Origin: Hyphomicrobium sp.
Lineage (GTDB): Bacteria; Pseudomonadota; Alphaproteobacteria; Rhizobiales; Hyphomicrobiaceae
Direction of reading: 5' to 3'
Length of the DNA stretch: 64,000 nucleotides
Assembly (NCBI GenBank): GCA_022843145.1
Contig: JALHOF010000002.1
Coordinates: 62,001-126,000, forward strand
The translations under genes were made by a program, and so were the position numbers. The notes below the pieces were generated by a model that was not told where the DNA came from, made no database searches, and saw nothing but the letters and a program-made list of their open reading frames with translations. Positions 18,001 to 27,016 of this stretch are shown one piece after another (position 1 is the stretch's first letter; every line of letters begins with the position of its first letter).

Positions 18001-19349
18001 CCGGCCTGGATGATGGCCGCGTCGTCGTCGTCACTCGCGAAACGGACGATGTCGACGGGAACGCGCCAGCCGCCATTTCGATCCAAGCGACGCTGCTCGA
18101 TACACGTGATCCGGCCGACATTTTAATAGGCGACGAGCAGGGCGCTGCTCAAGATACTCATGTCGGGACGATCGGCGACGACGTCGTCGATGGACGAGGC
18201 AGCACCGACACACTCTATGGCGCACTCGGCAATGACGTCCTGACCGGCGGGACAGGCAACGATCGGCTCGAGGGTGGCGACGGCGACGACACGTTGATCG
18301 GCGGATCGGGGTCGGATCACCTTGACGGCGGAGACGGTGACGACCTGCTGATGGGCGGGTTTGGCCGGGACTACATTTATGGCGGCGATGGCGAGGATAC
18401 GCTGTCGTATCGCGGTGAAACGCGGGATGTCACCGTTGATCTTGCGGAGGGCATCGTTCGCTCCGACGCGGAGCACAACGCCGTTGTCAGTCCCTCACAA
18501 TCGCTCGATGTTCGGGGCATCTCAGCATCGACGTTCTTCGACACTGGCGTCGAAGACATCTTGGGGCGGCTTGAGACGACGAACCGAGGTTCTGAGGGCG
18601 GCGTCGAATTTCATGTCGGACACGGCATCGAGAATGTCGAAGGCGGCCTTGGTTCAGATACCCTGCTGGGCGACGGTTCCTCCAACATCCTGACCGGCGG
18701 CAAGGGTAACGATCTCCTCGACGGCAGGGGCGGCTTCGATACCGCGGCCTTTTCGGGTAACGCCGCCGATTATGAGTTCGATCTACTCGATAACGGCTCC
18801 GTCTCCGTCAGACATGCACGCAACACGTCTGCTGCATCGAACGACGGGACCGACACACTGCTCAATGTCGAGGCGGTTGCCTTCGCCGACGGCACGTTCG
18901 AGTTGCACAGCGACGGATCCCTCTCCTCGGAGAGCATTGCCGCCGCCTTCGGCATTGTCAGCGAAATCAGCGTCGCCGCGATCGAGTGCTTCGACTTCAC
19001 GGATCTGGACGCCCTCGACGACGAGGAGGATCAATCAGGTTCGAACTCGTATGCTTCTTCATCTTTACCCGGCTATTCGCCTGCGGATCTCTGTGGTCTA
19101 GGCAGCGATACACTTTACTTTGGCGATCTCGACGCGCTTTGCCCCGGCATAGCGACCGGCAATCGGTATGACGATCTCTTCGATACGGACAGCCTCGACT
19201 ACGGCATGTGCACGGTCCTTGCATCGTCAGCCGACATCGAAGCCGCGATGTGCCTCGATGGGCCAGATTCGCTCGATGCGATGACGTTGATCGAAGCCTA
19301 TCAATTCAAGACAGACAATTGCGACCCGACGGAATTCAGAATTGGATAA
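15078..19349 (+). CDS. Large RTX-repeat protein, type I secretion substrate
   Basis: About 1423 acidic residues, no N-terminal signal peptide. Calcium-binding nonapeptide repeats (GGxGxDxLx) occur in three groups: about residues 447-471, a dense block at about 1043-1105 (GALGNDVLTGG, GGTGNDRLEGG, GGDGDDTLIGG) and about 1187-1219. Between them are repeated segments such as DDEGFAVAWVGEGEDGS, typical of large secreted or surface RTX proteins. The last about 120 residues hold six cysteines (IECF, DLCG, ALCP, GMCT, AMCL, DNCD), unusual for RTX proteins. GTG 15078 is chosen because GGAG lies nine bases upstream; TTG 15048 is the longest frame. The type I secretion ABC and adaptor genes follow directly. 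No enzymatic domain was recognised, so adhesin, surface-layer or exoprotein roles remain open. Confidence 0.85.
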   Translation: MSSDGSSGWVDGSGSKDAAASRGDFSADKAPISSQPDAVAAIPTLGDTIDDTAAMAEPDLSSLVGTKSEAVAWIEQDGVSDLGSDFLGADIGRVMLKRFTVVTDRDGFGVGLIGDGSNVVRLTTAGTDKFAPGTLVSANDNVVWVGDEDGSGTGGVYGRDAQAVALVNGDTIVTWVGPDGSINGRAYSGTNDVEDIEQSSGTDAQSPASVLTQLLSSIALLAPEQKYRLVESGRDGFAILWAATLAGAIVFQSRHFNAPEEAGGDWAVSEARGRPLGPGFDLSTDFQVLGWSHETGIVTISFESAGGEGYVVKDIDLSAGISDETAASSTDSVGSTRTIGSSSSSGLSLRSDEAPIDQPIAAGSDKTGIAQVAFVSLHAGIVDVLGTGGRVLIGDAFTETDGVAGFSTGDTVDVRDDELSGTQNDDILIGDLPDFAAADGGPVAGGDDKLSGNDGDDVIFGGGGDDLIDGGADSAERLSIDTAIFTGDSRDYSITANGDGTFTVLLAKSDTGTGIDDAARGFEGVDTVNEIEQYQFLDGDSSYLAMLVNGADIADLDTSGHGVVLESDLYRIPDRHSQDGPGAHDGTVTAWGLSHDENGNVENDIDVVSLAGSDDDAASAPGSPSATGLSDGGFAVGYVADGELHISTFDALGRHDGSATSSVGIDTSTSPVMDAAGDGVAVAYVAAGSTSTIAVEIIDADADSCDRANGTIAVDGEIGGLAIAADDDGENVNVAWVETAVGASDANGDIVVQRLEYSDADAPSLIEAGLDGDAGEGSDSAETIGTGRAPAITETDDEGFAVAWVGEGEDGSADGTAQHIEGRVFDSAGLVVESFTLPIGTNRYIREGTGPTLETTGDGDLFIAWQEVDEEAGGLAIMSALLRQLGSSEWSSPIIRELRKFDDEPSEISIAVAGANGDAIIVTWRSDGDGGGEIVGQRYSVAAVAEGADEVAVGMEFAVTDDGNGRSSRDNVSVTGLDDGRVVVVTRETDDVDGNAPAAISIQATLLDTRDPADILIGDEQGAAQDTHVGTIGDDVVDGRGSTDTLYGALGNDVLTGGTGNDRLEGGDGDDTLIGGSGSDHLDGGDGDDLLMGGFGRDYIYGGDGEDTLSYRGETRDVTVDLAEGIVRSDAEHNAVVSPSQSLDVRGISASTFFDTGVEDILGRLETTNRGSEGGVEFHVGHGIENVEGGLGSDTLLGDGSSNILTGGKGNDLLDGRGGFDTAAFSGNAADYEFDLLDNGSVSVRHARNTSAASNDGTDTLLNVEAVAFADGTFELHSDGSLSSESIAAAFGIVSEISVAAIECFDFTDLDALDDEEDQSGSNSYASSSLPGYSPADLCGLGSDTLYFGDLDALCPGIATGNRYDDLFDTDSLDYGMCTVLASSADIEAAMCLDGPDSLDAMTLIEAYQFKTDNCDPTEFRIG

Positions 19350-19492
19350 TGTCGGGATCACGAAGCCGACGAGACCAAACGCACGGCGCGCCGAGGCTAA
19401 AAGCGAGGCAGGCCAGACAGGCACTTTGATTTCCGAAGCCCCCGCTCATTCGATGTGGTCAATGGCGGATCACGACGAACGGAGCGGCTCCA

Positions 19493-21268
19493 ATGCTTCG
19501 ACGGATTTCCAGTGGGGAGTTGGTTAACGTGAAGGCTAGAACGGCAAAAAGCGAAGTACGCGCGGCACTGGGCACGCTGAAGTCGATCACCCCTGCCCTC
19601 GCCGTCATGTCCGGCGTCGTCAACATTCTGGCGCTCACCGGCTCATTCTACATGATGCAGGTCTACGACCGCGTGCTGACCAGCCGGAGCATACCGACGC
19701 TCGTCGCGCTGTCCGTTCTTGCGCTCTTGATGTTCCTCTTCCAGGGCGGTCTTGAGGTTCTGCGCAGCCAGGTGCTCGTCCGCCTCGCCAACCGGGTCGA
19801 TCGCCGGCTGACGCCCAAGGCGCACGATGCGGTGATGCGCCTGCCGTTCTACACGGGCAACCAAGCCGACGCGATGCAGCCAATCCGAGATGTCGATCAA
19901 ATCCGGAACTACCTGTCCGGCCAGGGACCGATCGCAATTCTCGACATGCCTTGGATGCCGGTTTATCTCGCGTTCGTTTTCCTACTCCATCCGATCCTCG
20001 GAATGGTTACGCTCGGCGGCATCCTGTTCCTCGTTCTGGTGACGGTCCTCACCGAGTGGCTGGTCAAGGAGCCGACGAAAATCGTCGCGTCCGCATCCAA
20101 GGAGCGGACGATGATCGCCGAGGCTTCGCAGCGCAATGCGGAAGTCCTGCGCGCGATGGGGTTCGGCTCAAGCATCATGCGCCGGTTCGAGGCCGCCAGC
20201 GACAAGCATCTCTCGGCGCAAGAGAAACTGAGCGATACCATCAGCGGACTTTCGACGGTGTCGAAGGTCTTCCGCATGACGCTCCAGTCGGCGCTGCTGG
20301 GTTTGGGTGCCTACCTGACGCTGCAGGGTCAGATGTCTGCGGGCGCGATCATTGCTTGCTCAATCGCGGCATCGCGCGCACTGGCACCGATTGAAATCGC
20401 TATCTCGCATTGGAAAGCGTTCGCGGCCGCCCGGCAGAGCGTCAAACGATTGGACGGCGTGCTGGCCAGTCTGCCCGACGCCAGCGAGCCTCTCGAACTC
20501 CCCGCACCCACCAGCGTTTTGAGCGTAGAAAACGTAACGGTCGCGGTTCCCGGAACTCAGCGGGTCGTCCTCAACGGCGCGACGTTGAAGCTCGAAGCCG
20601 GCCAGATTCTTGCGGTTATCGGTCCGAGCGCGGCCGGCAAGTCAACGCTCGCCCGCGCCGTTGCTGGCGTGTGGCCGATCGCACGTGGGCACGTTCGGCT
20701 CGACGGCGCAGCACTCGATCGCTGGTCCGCCGACAGTCTCGGCAAACATGTCGGTTACCTGCCGCAAGACATCGAATTGTTCGACGGAACGATCACTGAA
20801 AACATCAGCCGCTTCGACGAGAACCCCGACAGCGCCAAAGTTCTGGCCGCGTCACAAGCTGCCGATGTGCATGAAATGGTTCTTCGGATGCCAAACGGCT
20901 ATGAAACACGCATCGGCGCTCATGGCACATCGCTCTCCGGTGGTCAGCGCCAGCGGATCGCACTCGCACGCGCGCTCTATGGCAATCCGTTCCTGCTCGT
21001 CCTGGACGAACCGAACTCCAACCTCGACGCCGAAGGAGAGGCTGCGCTGGTGAAAGCCCTGCAGTCCGTGAAAGCTCGCGGCGGCGTCGCATTGGTCGTC
21101 GCGCATCGCCCGAGTGTGCTCGCCGCCGTCGACCTCGTGGCCGTCGTCAACAATGGACAGATTTCCGCGTTCGGACCGAAGGACGAAGTGCTGCGCAAGG
21201 TTCTTCGCCAACAGCCGGCGGCCGGCACGACGTCGGCGCTCGCTGCGGTTGGCGGAGCTGAAAACTGA
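19493..21268 (+). CDS. Type I secretion ABC transporter (permease and ATPase), PrtD-like
   Basis: A 591-residue fused permease-ATPase of the PrtD/AprD type. Hydrophobic helices occupy about residues 30-320, starting with SGVVNILALTGSFYMMQVYDRVL. The ATPase has Walker A GPSAAGKST, Q-loop GYLPQDIELF, signature LSGGQRQR and Walker B LLVLDEPNSNLD. No N-terminal C39-like domain, in line with the PrtD rather than HlyB subgroup. ATG 19493 has GGAG upstream; GTG 19529 with GGGGAG nine bases before it is an equally good start. It sits 143 bases after the RTX gene and is probably its exporter in the inner membrane. No TolC-type outer-membrane gene is in the window. Confidence 0.93.
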   Translation: MLRRISSGELVNVKARTAKSEVRAALGTLKSITPALAVMSGVVNILALTGSFYMMQVYDRVLTSRSIPTLVALSVLALLMFLFQGGLEVLRSQVLVRLANRVDRRLTPKAHDAVMRLPFYTGNQADAMQPIRDVDQIRNYLSGQGPIAILDMPWMPVYLAFVFLLHPILGMVTLGGILFLVLVTVLTEWLVKEPTKIVASASKERTMIAEASQRNAEVLRAMGFGSSIMRRFEAASDKHLSAQEKLSDTISGLSTVSKVFRMTLQSALLGLGAYLTLQGQMSAGAIIACSIAASRALAPIEIAISHWKAFAAARQSVKRLDGVLASLPDASEPLELPAPTSVLSVENVTVAVPGTQRVVLNGATLKLEAGQILAVIGPSAAGKSTLARAVAGVWPIARGHVRLDGAALDRWSADSLGKHVGYLPQDIELFDGTITENISRFDENPDSAKVLAASQAADVHEMVLRMPNGYETRIGAHGTSLSGGQRQRIALARALYGNPFLLVLDEPNSNLDAEGEAALVKALQSVKARGGVALVVAHRPSVLAAVDLVAVVNNGQISAFGPKDEVLRKVLRQQPAAGTTSALAAVGGAEN

Positions 21269-21336
21269 TTTGATGAGCACTCCCGCCCTGCTCAAATCCG
21301 CTGATCGCTGAACACGTGACCTGAAAGAAGCTTCGC

Positions 21337-22656
21337 ATGGCAGACGTCCGTAAAGATCGCAAGCCGGAACCGATGATGGAACCCGCGCTCGCCCGCAGGC
21401 TCTCACTCGGCCTCGGCATGGTGGCGTTGCTCGGTGCGACCGTTGCGGGTTGGGCTGCCAACGCGAAATTGACCGGTGCTGTCATCGCACCGGGTCTCGT
21501 CGTAATCGATTCGAGCGTGAAGAAGGTCCAACATCAGACAGGCGGCATCGTCGGTGCGATCCTGGTCAAGACGGGCGACAAAGTGAATGCGGGCGACGTC
21601 GTGCTCCGCCTCGACGACACGCAAGCGAAGGCCAGCCTCGGGATCATCACGTCACAGATTGTGCAACTCACGGGACGCAAGGCGCGGCTCGTCGCCGAGC
21701 GCGACAACGCGTCGACGGTGAATTTCCCTCGCGGCTTCGCCGATACCGATCCGGAAGCGCGCAGCGTTTTGGAAGGCGAGACCAAGCTTTTCGACAAACG
21801 GCGCGTCGCACTCGAAGGTCAGAAATCGCAGCTCAAAGAGCGCGTCGGACAGCTGACACGTGAAATCGAAGGTCTTTCGTCCCAGGCCGCCGCCAAGGAC
21901 GAAGAGATCAGACTGATGCGCGAAGAGTTGTCGCGCGTCGTGGGAATGCGCAAGAAGGAACTCGTCACCGTGCAGCGGTTGCTGTCGACGCAGCGCGATC
22001 TCACCCGATTGGAGGGTGAGCGCGGCGTCCTCATTGCACAAATCGCAAAGGCACGCGGTTCGATCAGCGAGACCGAACTGCAGATCTTCGGCCTCGACCA
22101 GACGACGCAATCCGAAGCGAATAAAGAACTGCGCGAGATCGAGGCTCGGATTGCTGAACTCTCCGAGCGCCGCACGGCGGCCGAAGACATGCTCAAGCGC
22201 ATAGACCTCCGGTCGCCGCAAACGGGTATCATCCACGAACTCGCGGTGCACACGGTCGGCGGCGTCATATCACCGGGCGAGACCATCATGTCCATCGTGC
22301 CGAAAGAGGATGATTTCGTCATCGAAGTGAAGATCGCCCCGATCGATATCGATCAGGTCGCTATCGGGTTTCCCGCGACATTGCGCTTCTCAGCGTTCAA
22401 TCAAACGACGACGCCGGAGCTTCGCGGCCGTGTTTCGCAGCGCGCAGAGGAACTCACGAAGGAGCCGCAAACCGGCAACGCGTACTACACGGCGCGCATC
22501 AAGCTGGAAGACTCCGAACGTGAAAAGGCGTCCAAGATGAACCTCGTCTCCGGCATGCCGGTCGAAGGCTTCATCGAGACCAGCCAACGCACGGCTTTGT
22601 CGTTCCTGCTGAAGCCGGTGACGGATCAGATCAATCGCGCTTTCCGCGAAGAATGA
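21337..22656 (+). CDS. Type I secretion periplasmic adaptor (HlyD/PrtE family)
   Basis: A 439-residue membrane-fusion protein. One N-terminal membrane helix (about 26-48, ending GWAANAKLTGAVIAPG) is followed by a biotinyl-lipoyl-like strand (VQHQTGGIVGAILVKTGDKVNAGDVVLRLDD), a long coiled coil (about 130-285) and the second half of the lipoyl and beta-barrel domains (SPQTGIIHELAVHTVGGVISPGE). It would link the ABC exporter to an outer-membrane channel. It lies 68 bases downstream of the ABC gene on the same strand. Assignment to the RTX substrate is by adjacency. Confidence 0.93.
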   Translation: MADVRKDRKPEPMMEPALARRLSLGLGMVALLGATVAGWAANAKLTGAVIAPGLVVIDSSVKKVQHQTGGIVGAILVKTGDKVNAGDVVLRLDDTQAKASLGIITSQIVQLTGRKARLVAERDNASTVNFPRGFADTDPEARSVLEGETKLFDKRRVALEGQKSQLKERVGQLTREIEGLSSQAAAKDEEIRLMREELSRVVGMRKKELVTVQRLLSTQRDLTRLEGERGVLIAQIAKARGSISETELQIFGLDQTTQSEANKELREIEARIAELSERRTAAEDMLKRIDLRSPQTGIIHELAVHTVGGVISPGETIMSIVPKEDDFVIEVKIAPIDIDQVAIGFPATLRFSAFNQTTTPELRGRVSQRAEELTKEPQTGNAYYTARIKLEDSEREKASKMNLVSGMPVEGFIETSQRTALSFLLKPVTDQINRAFREE

Positions 22657-22845
22657 GCGCGCGCTCCCTATTCAGCGCCCGCGACGCAGGCGTTGGCAGA
22701 GCGTCGTCCCTGGCGAGAAGTTAACCGCATAGCAACGGATTGATGGGACGCTGTCGTCGACCGCCACGATGCGCGGTCGCGCAGGATCAGCATGGCCTGA
22801 TCCCAGACGCTGCGACAGTCTCGATCCGTTGGACACCGACGTCCC

Positions 22846-23913
22846 ATGAAAGTTCTCGTCACCGGCGGCGCCGGATTCATCGGCTCAGCCGTTTGCCGGC
22901 TCCTGGTCCGCGACATGGGCCATTCCGTGGCGAACATCGACAAGCTGACCTACGCCGCCAACCTGGCATCGCTTGCGTCTGTCGCAGATCATCCGAACTA
23001 CACGTTTCATCAACTCGACATCTGCAACGCCGAGGGCGTCGGCCGGGTTTTCTCCCGTGAACAGCCGGACGCCGTGCTGCACCTCGCGGCCGAGTCTCAT
23101 GTCGACAGATCAATCACCGGACCGCAGGCCTTCATCGACACCAACATCACCGGCAGCTACGTGATGTTGGAGGCCGCGCGGGCCTATTGGGCCACACTGC
23201 CCGGCGCCCGCAAGGATGCCTTCCGCTTCGTGCACGTCTCCACCGACGAAGTGTTCGGCAGTCTCGGCCCATCGGGTCTCTTTAGCGCCGATACGCCTTA
23301 CGACCCGAGTTCGCCCTACTCCGCGAGCAAGGCGGCGTCCGATCACCTCGCTCTCGCCTGGCATCGAACGTACGGATTGCCCGTCGTGCTGTCGAACTGC
23401 TCGAACAATTATGGGCCTTATCACTTCCCCGAAAAGCTCATCCCCCTGATGATCACCAACGCCATCCTCGGCCGCGAGTTGCCGGTCTATGGCAATGGCC
23501 AGAATGTGCGCGATTGGCTCTATGTGGAGGATCATGCGCGGGCGCTCGTCACGATGTGCGTCAAAGGACGTCCGGGAGAGCGATATCTCGTCGGCGGTCA
23601 CAACGAGCGCTCGAACATCGATGTGGTCGAAGCGATCTGCGACAGCCTCGATGTGCTTCGTCCGCGAGGCGGCGGCGCCCGCTATCGCGATCTGATGCGC
23701 TTCGTCACCGACCGACCGGGCCATGATTTTCGGTATGCCATCGATTCATCCAAACTCGAGAGCGATCTCGGGTGGGCGGCGACGGAGTCCTTCCCGACAG
23801 GGTTGGCGAAAACGGTCATCTGGTATCTCGTCAACGAAAGCTGGTGGGCGCCGCTCCGCGAAAAGCGCTACGCTGGCGAGCGGCTTGGATTAGTCGGCCA
23901 ACAAGCGTCGTAG
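22846..23913 (+). CDS. rfbB: dTDP-glucose 4,6-dehydratase
   Basis: A 355-residue short-chain dehydrogenase/reductase-fold enzyme that converts dTDP-glucose to dTDP-4-keto-6-deoxyglucose, second step of dTDP-L-rhamnose synthesis. The NAD-binding motif TGGAGFIGS is at residues 5-13. The catalytic region has STDEVFGSL and YSASKAASD (YxxxK). [22 protein letters not shown] is a hallmark of RmlB. It starts 189 bases after the type I adaptor gene; the gap shows no gene. First gene of the rfbB-rfbD-rfbA run on the plus strand. Confidence 0.96.
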   Translation: MKVLVTGGAGFIGSAVCRLLVRDMGHSVANIDKLTYAANLASLASVADHPNYTFHQLDICNAEGVGRVFSREQPDAVLHLAAESHVDRSITGPQAFIDTNITGSYVMLEAARAYWATLPGARKDAFRFVHVSTDEVFGSLGPSGLFSADTPYDPSSPYSASKAASDHLALAWHRTYGLPVVLSNCSNNYGPYHFPEKLIPLMITNAILGRELPVYGNGQNVRDWLYVEDHARALVTMCVKGRPGERYLVGGHNERSNIDVVEAICDSLDVLRPRGGGARYRDLMRFVTDRPGHDFRYAIDSSKLESDLGWAATESFPTGLAKTVIWYLVNESWWAPLREKRYAGERLGLVGQQAS

Positions 23914-24008
23914 AACGTTCAGAGCGGCATCGAGCCGGCACGGACGTACCGCGTCAAAGCCATCATACGCCTCCCGTAGCGCGGGACGGTTCTCACGCGG
24001 ATCAGATC

Positions 24009-24905
24009 ATGACACGGCATGCTATTGCGGTCCTTGGCAGTTCCGGGCAGCTCGCGCGCGCGTTGGTGCGGGAAGCATCGGCGCGCGGCGTCACCGCTGC
24101 AGCGGGCGGACGGCCCGACGTCGAAATCACCGACTACCGCAGTGTTGCGAGCTACCTTTACGAGACGCAGCCGCGCGTCGTGATCAACGCCGCCGCCTAC
24201 ACCGCCGTCGACAAGGCCGAAAGTGAACCGGACGAGGCATTCCGGATCAATGCCGAAGCACCAGCCCGGCTTGCCGTGATGTGCGCGGCGGCCGGAGTTC
24301 CTTTGATCCATGTTTCGACCGACTACGTTTTCGACGGACAACAGGCGCGCGCATATCTCGAAGACGACGCGATGCACCCGCTCAGCGCTTATGGGGCGAG
24401 CAAGGCCGCCGGCGAACAAGCTGTTCGCGCCGGCTGTCCCCAGCATTTGATCCTTCGGACCTCATGGATCTATGGCCGCGACGGTCAGAACTTCCTGCGG
24501 ACCATGCTGCGCCTCGCCAACGAACGCGACATCATTTCGGTGGTGAACGATCAGCATGGCGCGCCGACGTCGGCGGACGATCTCGCGAGCGCGATCTTGA
24601 CGATCGCGGAGAACATCGAGAATGCCGGCTCCGATGCCGCCTGGGGCACATACCATGCGACTTCGGCTGGCGAGACGACATGGCATGGTTTTGCTTCCGA
24701 GATTTTCCGACACGCTGCCGCAGCAGGCCTGCGGACGCCGACCCTCGTGGCCATTCCGTCGAGCGAATTTCCCACTGCCGCGTTGCGCCCCTCCAACTCG
24801 CGCCTCGATAATGGCAAACTGACTCGGACGTTCGGGATTGCCCTGCCGCACTGGACGAGTGGCGTCGCCGATACGATGGCGCACCTCGCGCCGTCCCGAA
24901 TTTGA
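24009..24905 (+). CDS. rfbD: dTDP-4-dehydrorhamnose reductase
   Basis: A 298-residue RmlD-type reductase that makes dTDP-L-rhamnose from the 4-keto intermediate. Motifs: AVLGSSGQLARAL (nucleotide binding), VVINAAAYTAVDKAESEPDEAFRIN split over residues 58-82, STDYVFDG, and YGASKAAGE with the catalytic Tyr and Lys. ATG 24009 fits the family N-terminus; the frame stays open upstream into rfbB but without homology. It lies 95 bases after rfbB and 23 bases before rfbA. Confidence 0.95.
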   Translation: MTRHAIAVLGSSGQLARALVREASARGVTAAAGGRPDVEITDYRSVASYLYETQPRVVINAAAYTAVDKAESEPDEAFRINAEAPARLAVMCAAAGVPLIHVSTDYVFDGQQARAYLEDDAMHPLSAYGASKAAGEQAVRAGCPQHLILRTSWIYGRDGQNFLRTMLRLANERDIISVVNDQHGAPTSADDLASAILTIAENIENAGSDAAWGTYHATSAGETTWHGFASEIFRHAAAAGLRTPTLVAIPSSEFPTAALRPSNSRLDNGKLTRTFGIALPHWTSGVADTMAHLAPSRI

Positions 24906-24928
24906 TCTCGCACAGGACCTGACATCGC

Positions 24929-25801
24929 ATGAAGGCCATCATTCTCGCAGGCGGCAGCGGAACGCGCCTTTACCCAATGACGCTGACCGTTTCAAAGCAG
25001 ATCCTACCCGTCTACGACAAACCGCTGATCTACTACCCATTGTCCGTCTTGATGTTGGGTGGAGTTCGCGACGTGTTGGTGATTTCGACGCCAAGAGACC
25101 TTCCAGGCTTTCAAGCCTTGCTCGGCGATGGAAGCCAATGGGGCATGAATTTTTCGTACGCCGAACAACCTCGGCCCGAAGGTTTGGCGCAAGCCTTCAT
25201 CATCGGCGAGGCGTTCATCGGCAATGACGCCTGCGCGCTCGTTCTCGGTGACAACATTTTCTATGGGCATGGCTTGTCGGAACTTCTAGCCGACGCATTC
25301 CGTCCCCGGCCCGGCGCCACTGTCTTCGCCCATCGCGTCGCCGATCCCGAGCGCTACGGCGTCGTCGCATTCGATAGCGGCGGCCGCGCAACTTCAATCG
25401 AAGAAAAGCCAACACAACCGAAGTCGCATTGGGCCGTCATCGGGCTCTATGTCTACGACAACGATGTCGTTGCGATTTCGAAGGCGCTGAAGCCCTCGAC
25501 ACGAGGCGAACTCGAAATAACGAGCGTGAACAGCGCATACCTCGAGCGTGGCACACTCAACGTGCGCAAGATGGGCCGCGGTTTCGCATGGTTCGACACG
25601 GGGACACCCGACAGTCTGCTCGAAGCAGCAAGTTATGTCGCCACGATCGAGAAGCGGCAGGGCTTGAAGGTCGCGTCTCCCGAAGAGATCGCGTTCCGGC
25701 AGGGCTTCATCTCGGCCGGCGATCTCGAGACGCTGATCGGAACGCATTACGCCAAGAACGACTATGGCCGCTATTTGCGCGCCGTACTCGCCGGCGAGTA
25801 G
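24929..25801 (+). CDS. rfbA: Glucose-1-phosphate thymidylyltransferase
   Basis: A 290-residue nucleotidyltransferase that forms dTDP-glucose from glucose 1-phosphate and dTTP. Signature [17 protein letters not shown] at 8-24, [12 protein letters not shown], and the [15 protein letters not shown] segment near the C-terminus are characteristic of RmlA. It is the third gene of the rhamnose run; rfbC (3,5-epimerase) is missing from the window. It converges with the CXXCW/Sel1 gene, leaving only 15 bases between the stops. Confidence 0.97.
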   Translation: MKAIILAGGSGTRLYPMTLTVSKQILPVYDKPLIYYPLSVLMLGGVRDVLVISTPRDLPGFQALLGDGSQWGMNFSYAEQPRPEGLAQAFIIGEAFIGNDACALVLGDNIFYGHGLSELLADAFRPRPGATVFAHRVADPERYGVVAFDSGGRATSIEEKPTQPKSHWAVIGLYVYDNDVVAISKALKPSTRGELEITSVNSAYLERGTLNVRKMGRGFAWFDTGTPDSLLEAASYVATIEKRQGLKVASPEEIAFRQGFISAGDLETLIGTHYAKNDYGRYLRAVLAGE

Positions 25802-25816
25802 ACGGAACTCAGCAAT

Positions 25817-27016
25817 CTATTTCTCTTTCGACTTGAACAGGTCGGTCGATAACATTGCCTTGGCTTGGCCGTGCCCCTTGGCAGCTGCTTTTTCGAGCCA
25901 GATCCTCGCCTTTTCGAACTTTGAAGTGTCCATCACCACGCCGCCGAAACCGGTCGCATGCAGCACACCAAGATTGAATGCCGCCTCCGCATCTCCTTGT
26001 GCGGCAGCTTTCTCGAACCACTGCCCGGCCTCGATGAGATTGCGTTCGACGCCCTTGCCGCGCTCCAGCATCACGCCATAGTTGAACTGCGCAGGGCCGA
26101 AGCCTGAATCCGCCGCCCGCTTCATCCACGCCGCCGCCTTGACATGGTCGAGCGTTGCGCCCTGGCCCTGCTCGTAAAGATTGGAGATGTTGAGCATCGC
26201 GTTCGGATTGCCACTCTCCGCCAACGGCTTCCAGATATCATACGCTTTCTCGTACCCGCCCATCTTGTAGGCAGCGTAGCCTTCGAGCAGGGTGACGGCC
26301 TCCCGCGCATTCTTCTCGGGGCCACCGCTTGCGGTCGAGGCGTCGGTTGTCGCGGTACCGTCTGTCGGTCTGACTGGCGATCCCGTACCGATCGATGCAA
26401 GGCGATTGACTAGCGGGACCGGACGAGCCGGCACGAGTTTTCGGTCATGATCGCGCCAGCCATCGGATCCTTCAGGATACCAGTAGATTTTCCCGTATCC
26501 TAAGCTCGCCGCGCGCCTGACGGCGTTCCAAGCCATCCAGCAATCCGATTGGCAATAGACGATGGTCGGGCGGCTTTTATTTCCCCCGGTCAGTCGCTCA
26601 AGTCCCTCGCGAAAATAGGTCTCCATCTCCAGCGAAAGCGCACCGCGCCCGACATCCGCCAGCCAGACCGAGCCTGGGATGTTTTCGCGCGGACGAATGA
26701 CGCGCCATTCGCCGGTGGCCGGATCCGGCCCTCCCCCCTCCGCGGGCATGACGTCCAGCAGCAGCGCACCGGATGCGACCAGACGATCGAGGTCGTCGAT
26801 GGTGATCCGCTGGCCGCCGGGCGGTGTCTCGTGAACAGGAGTACGGTAGCGTGCAATCCTGTAACCACTCGCCGCATCGAAAGCGCTCACGTCGTCCGCG
26901 ACTCCCCTGTCAGGAGCAATTGTGACGCAGAAGACGGCGATCGCAGCGCACACCAATCGGAGGAGCGTAACAGGTGTTCGACCGATCTCGCCGTCCAGAC
27001 GCACTGAAATCCTCAC
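25817..27016 (-). CDS. PQQ-dependent catabolism-associated CXXCW-motif protein fused to Sel1 repeats
   Basis: A 399-residue exported protein. After a hydrophobic signal segment (about 17-40), a rhodanese-like domain carries C155, C159 and W160 (YCQSDCWMAWNA), the mark of the CXXCW protein that accompanies PQQ-dependent alcohol oxidation clusters. From about residue 250 there are Sel1/TPR-like repeats (AMLNISNLYEQGQGATLDHVKA; AQFNYGVMLERGKGVERNL; AAFNLGVLHATGFGG). GTG 27016 overlaps the stop of the upstream beta-propeller gene (GTGA), implying translational coupling; ATG 27043 would overlap by 31 bases. Its role is unknown; periplasmic redox or assembly help for quinoproteins is inferred. Confidence 0.85.
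   Translation of the reverse strand: MRISVRLDGEIGRTPVTLLRLVCAAIAVFCVTIAPDRGVADDVSAFDAASGYRIARYRTPVHETPPGGQRITIDDLDRLVASGALLLDVMPAEGGGPDPATGEWRVIRPRENIPGSVWLADVGRGALSLEMETYFREGLERLTGGNKSRPTIVYCQSDCWMAWNAVRRAASLGYGKIYWYPEGSDGWRDHDRKLVPARPVPLVNRLASIGTGSPVRPTDGTATTDASTASGGPEKNAREAVTLLEGYAAYKMGGYEKAYDIWKPLAESGNPNAMLNISNLYEQGQGATLDHVKAAAWMKRAADSGFGPAQFNYGVMLERGKGVERNLIEAGQWFEKAAAQGDAEAAFNLGVLHATGFGGVVMDTSKFEKARIWLEKAAAKGHGQAKAMLSTDLFKSKEK

Noticed and set aside
16806-18086. 426-residue ORF on the minus strand
   Set aside because: Antisense to the RTX gene. Its length is explained by the GC-rich, acidic repeat coding of the real gene; no domain and no ribosome-binding site.
18206-18400. Regular short repeats resembling a CRISPR array
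   Set aside because: Period of 27 bases in frame encodes GGxGxDxLx calcium-binding repeats; no constant repeat with unique spacers.
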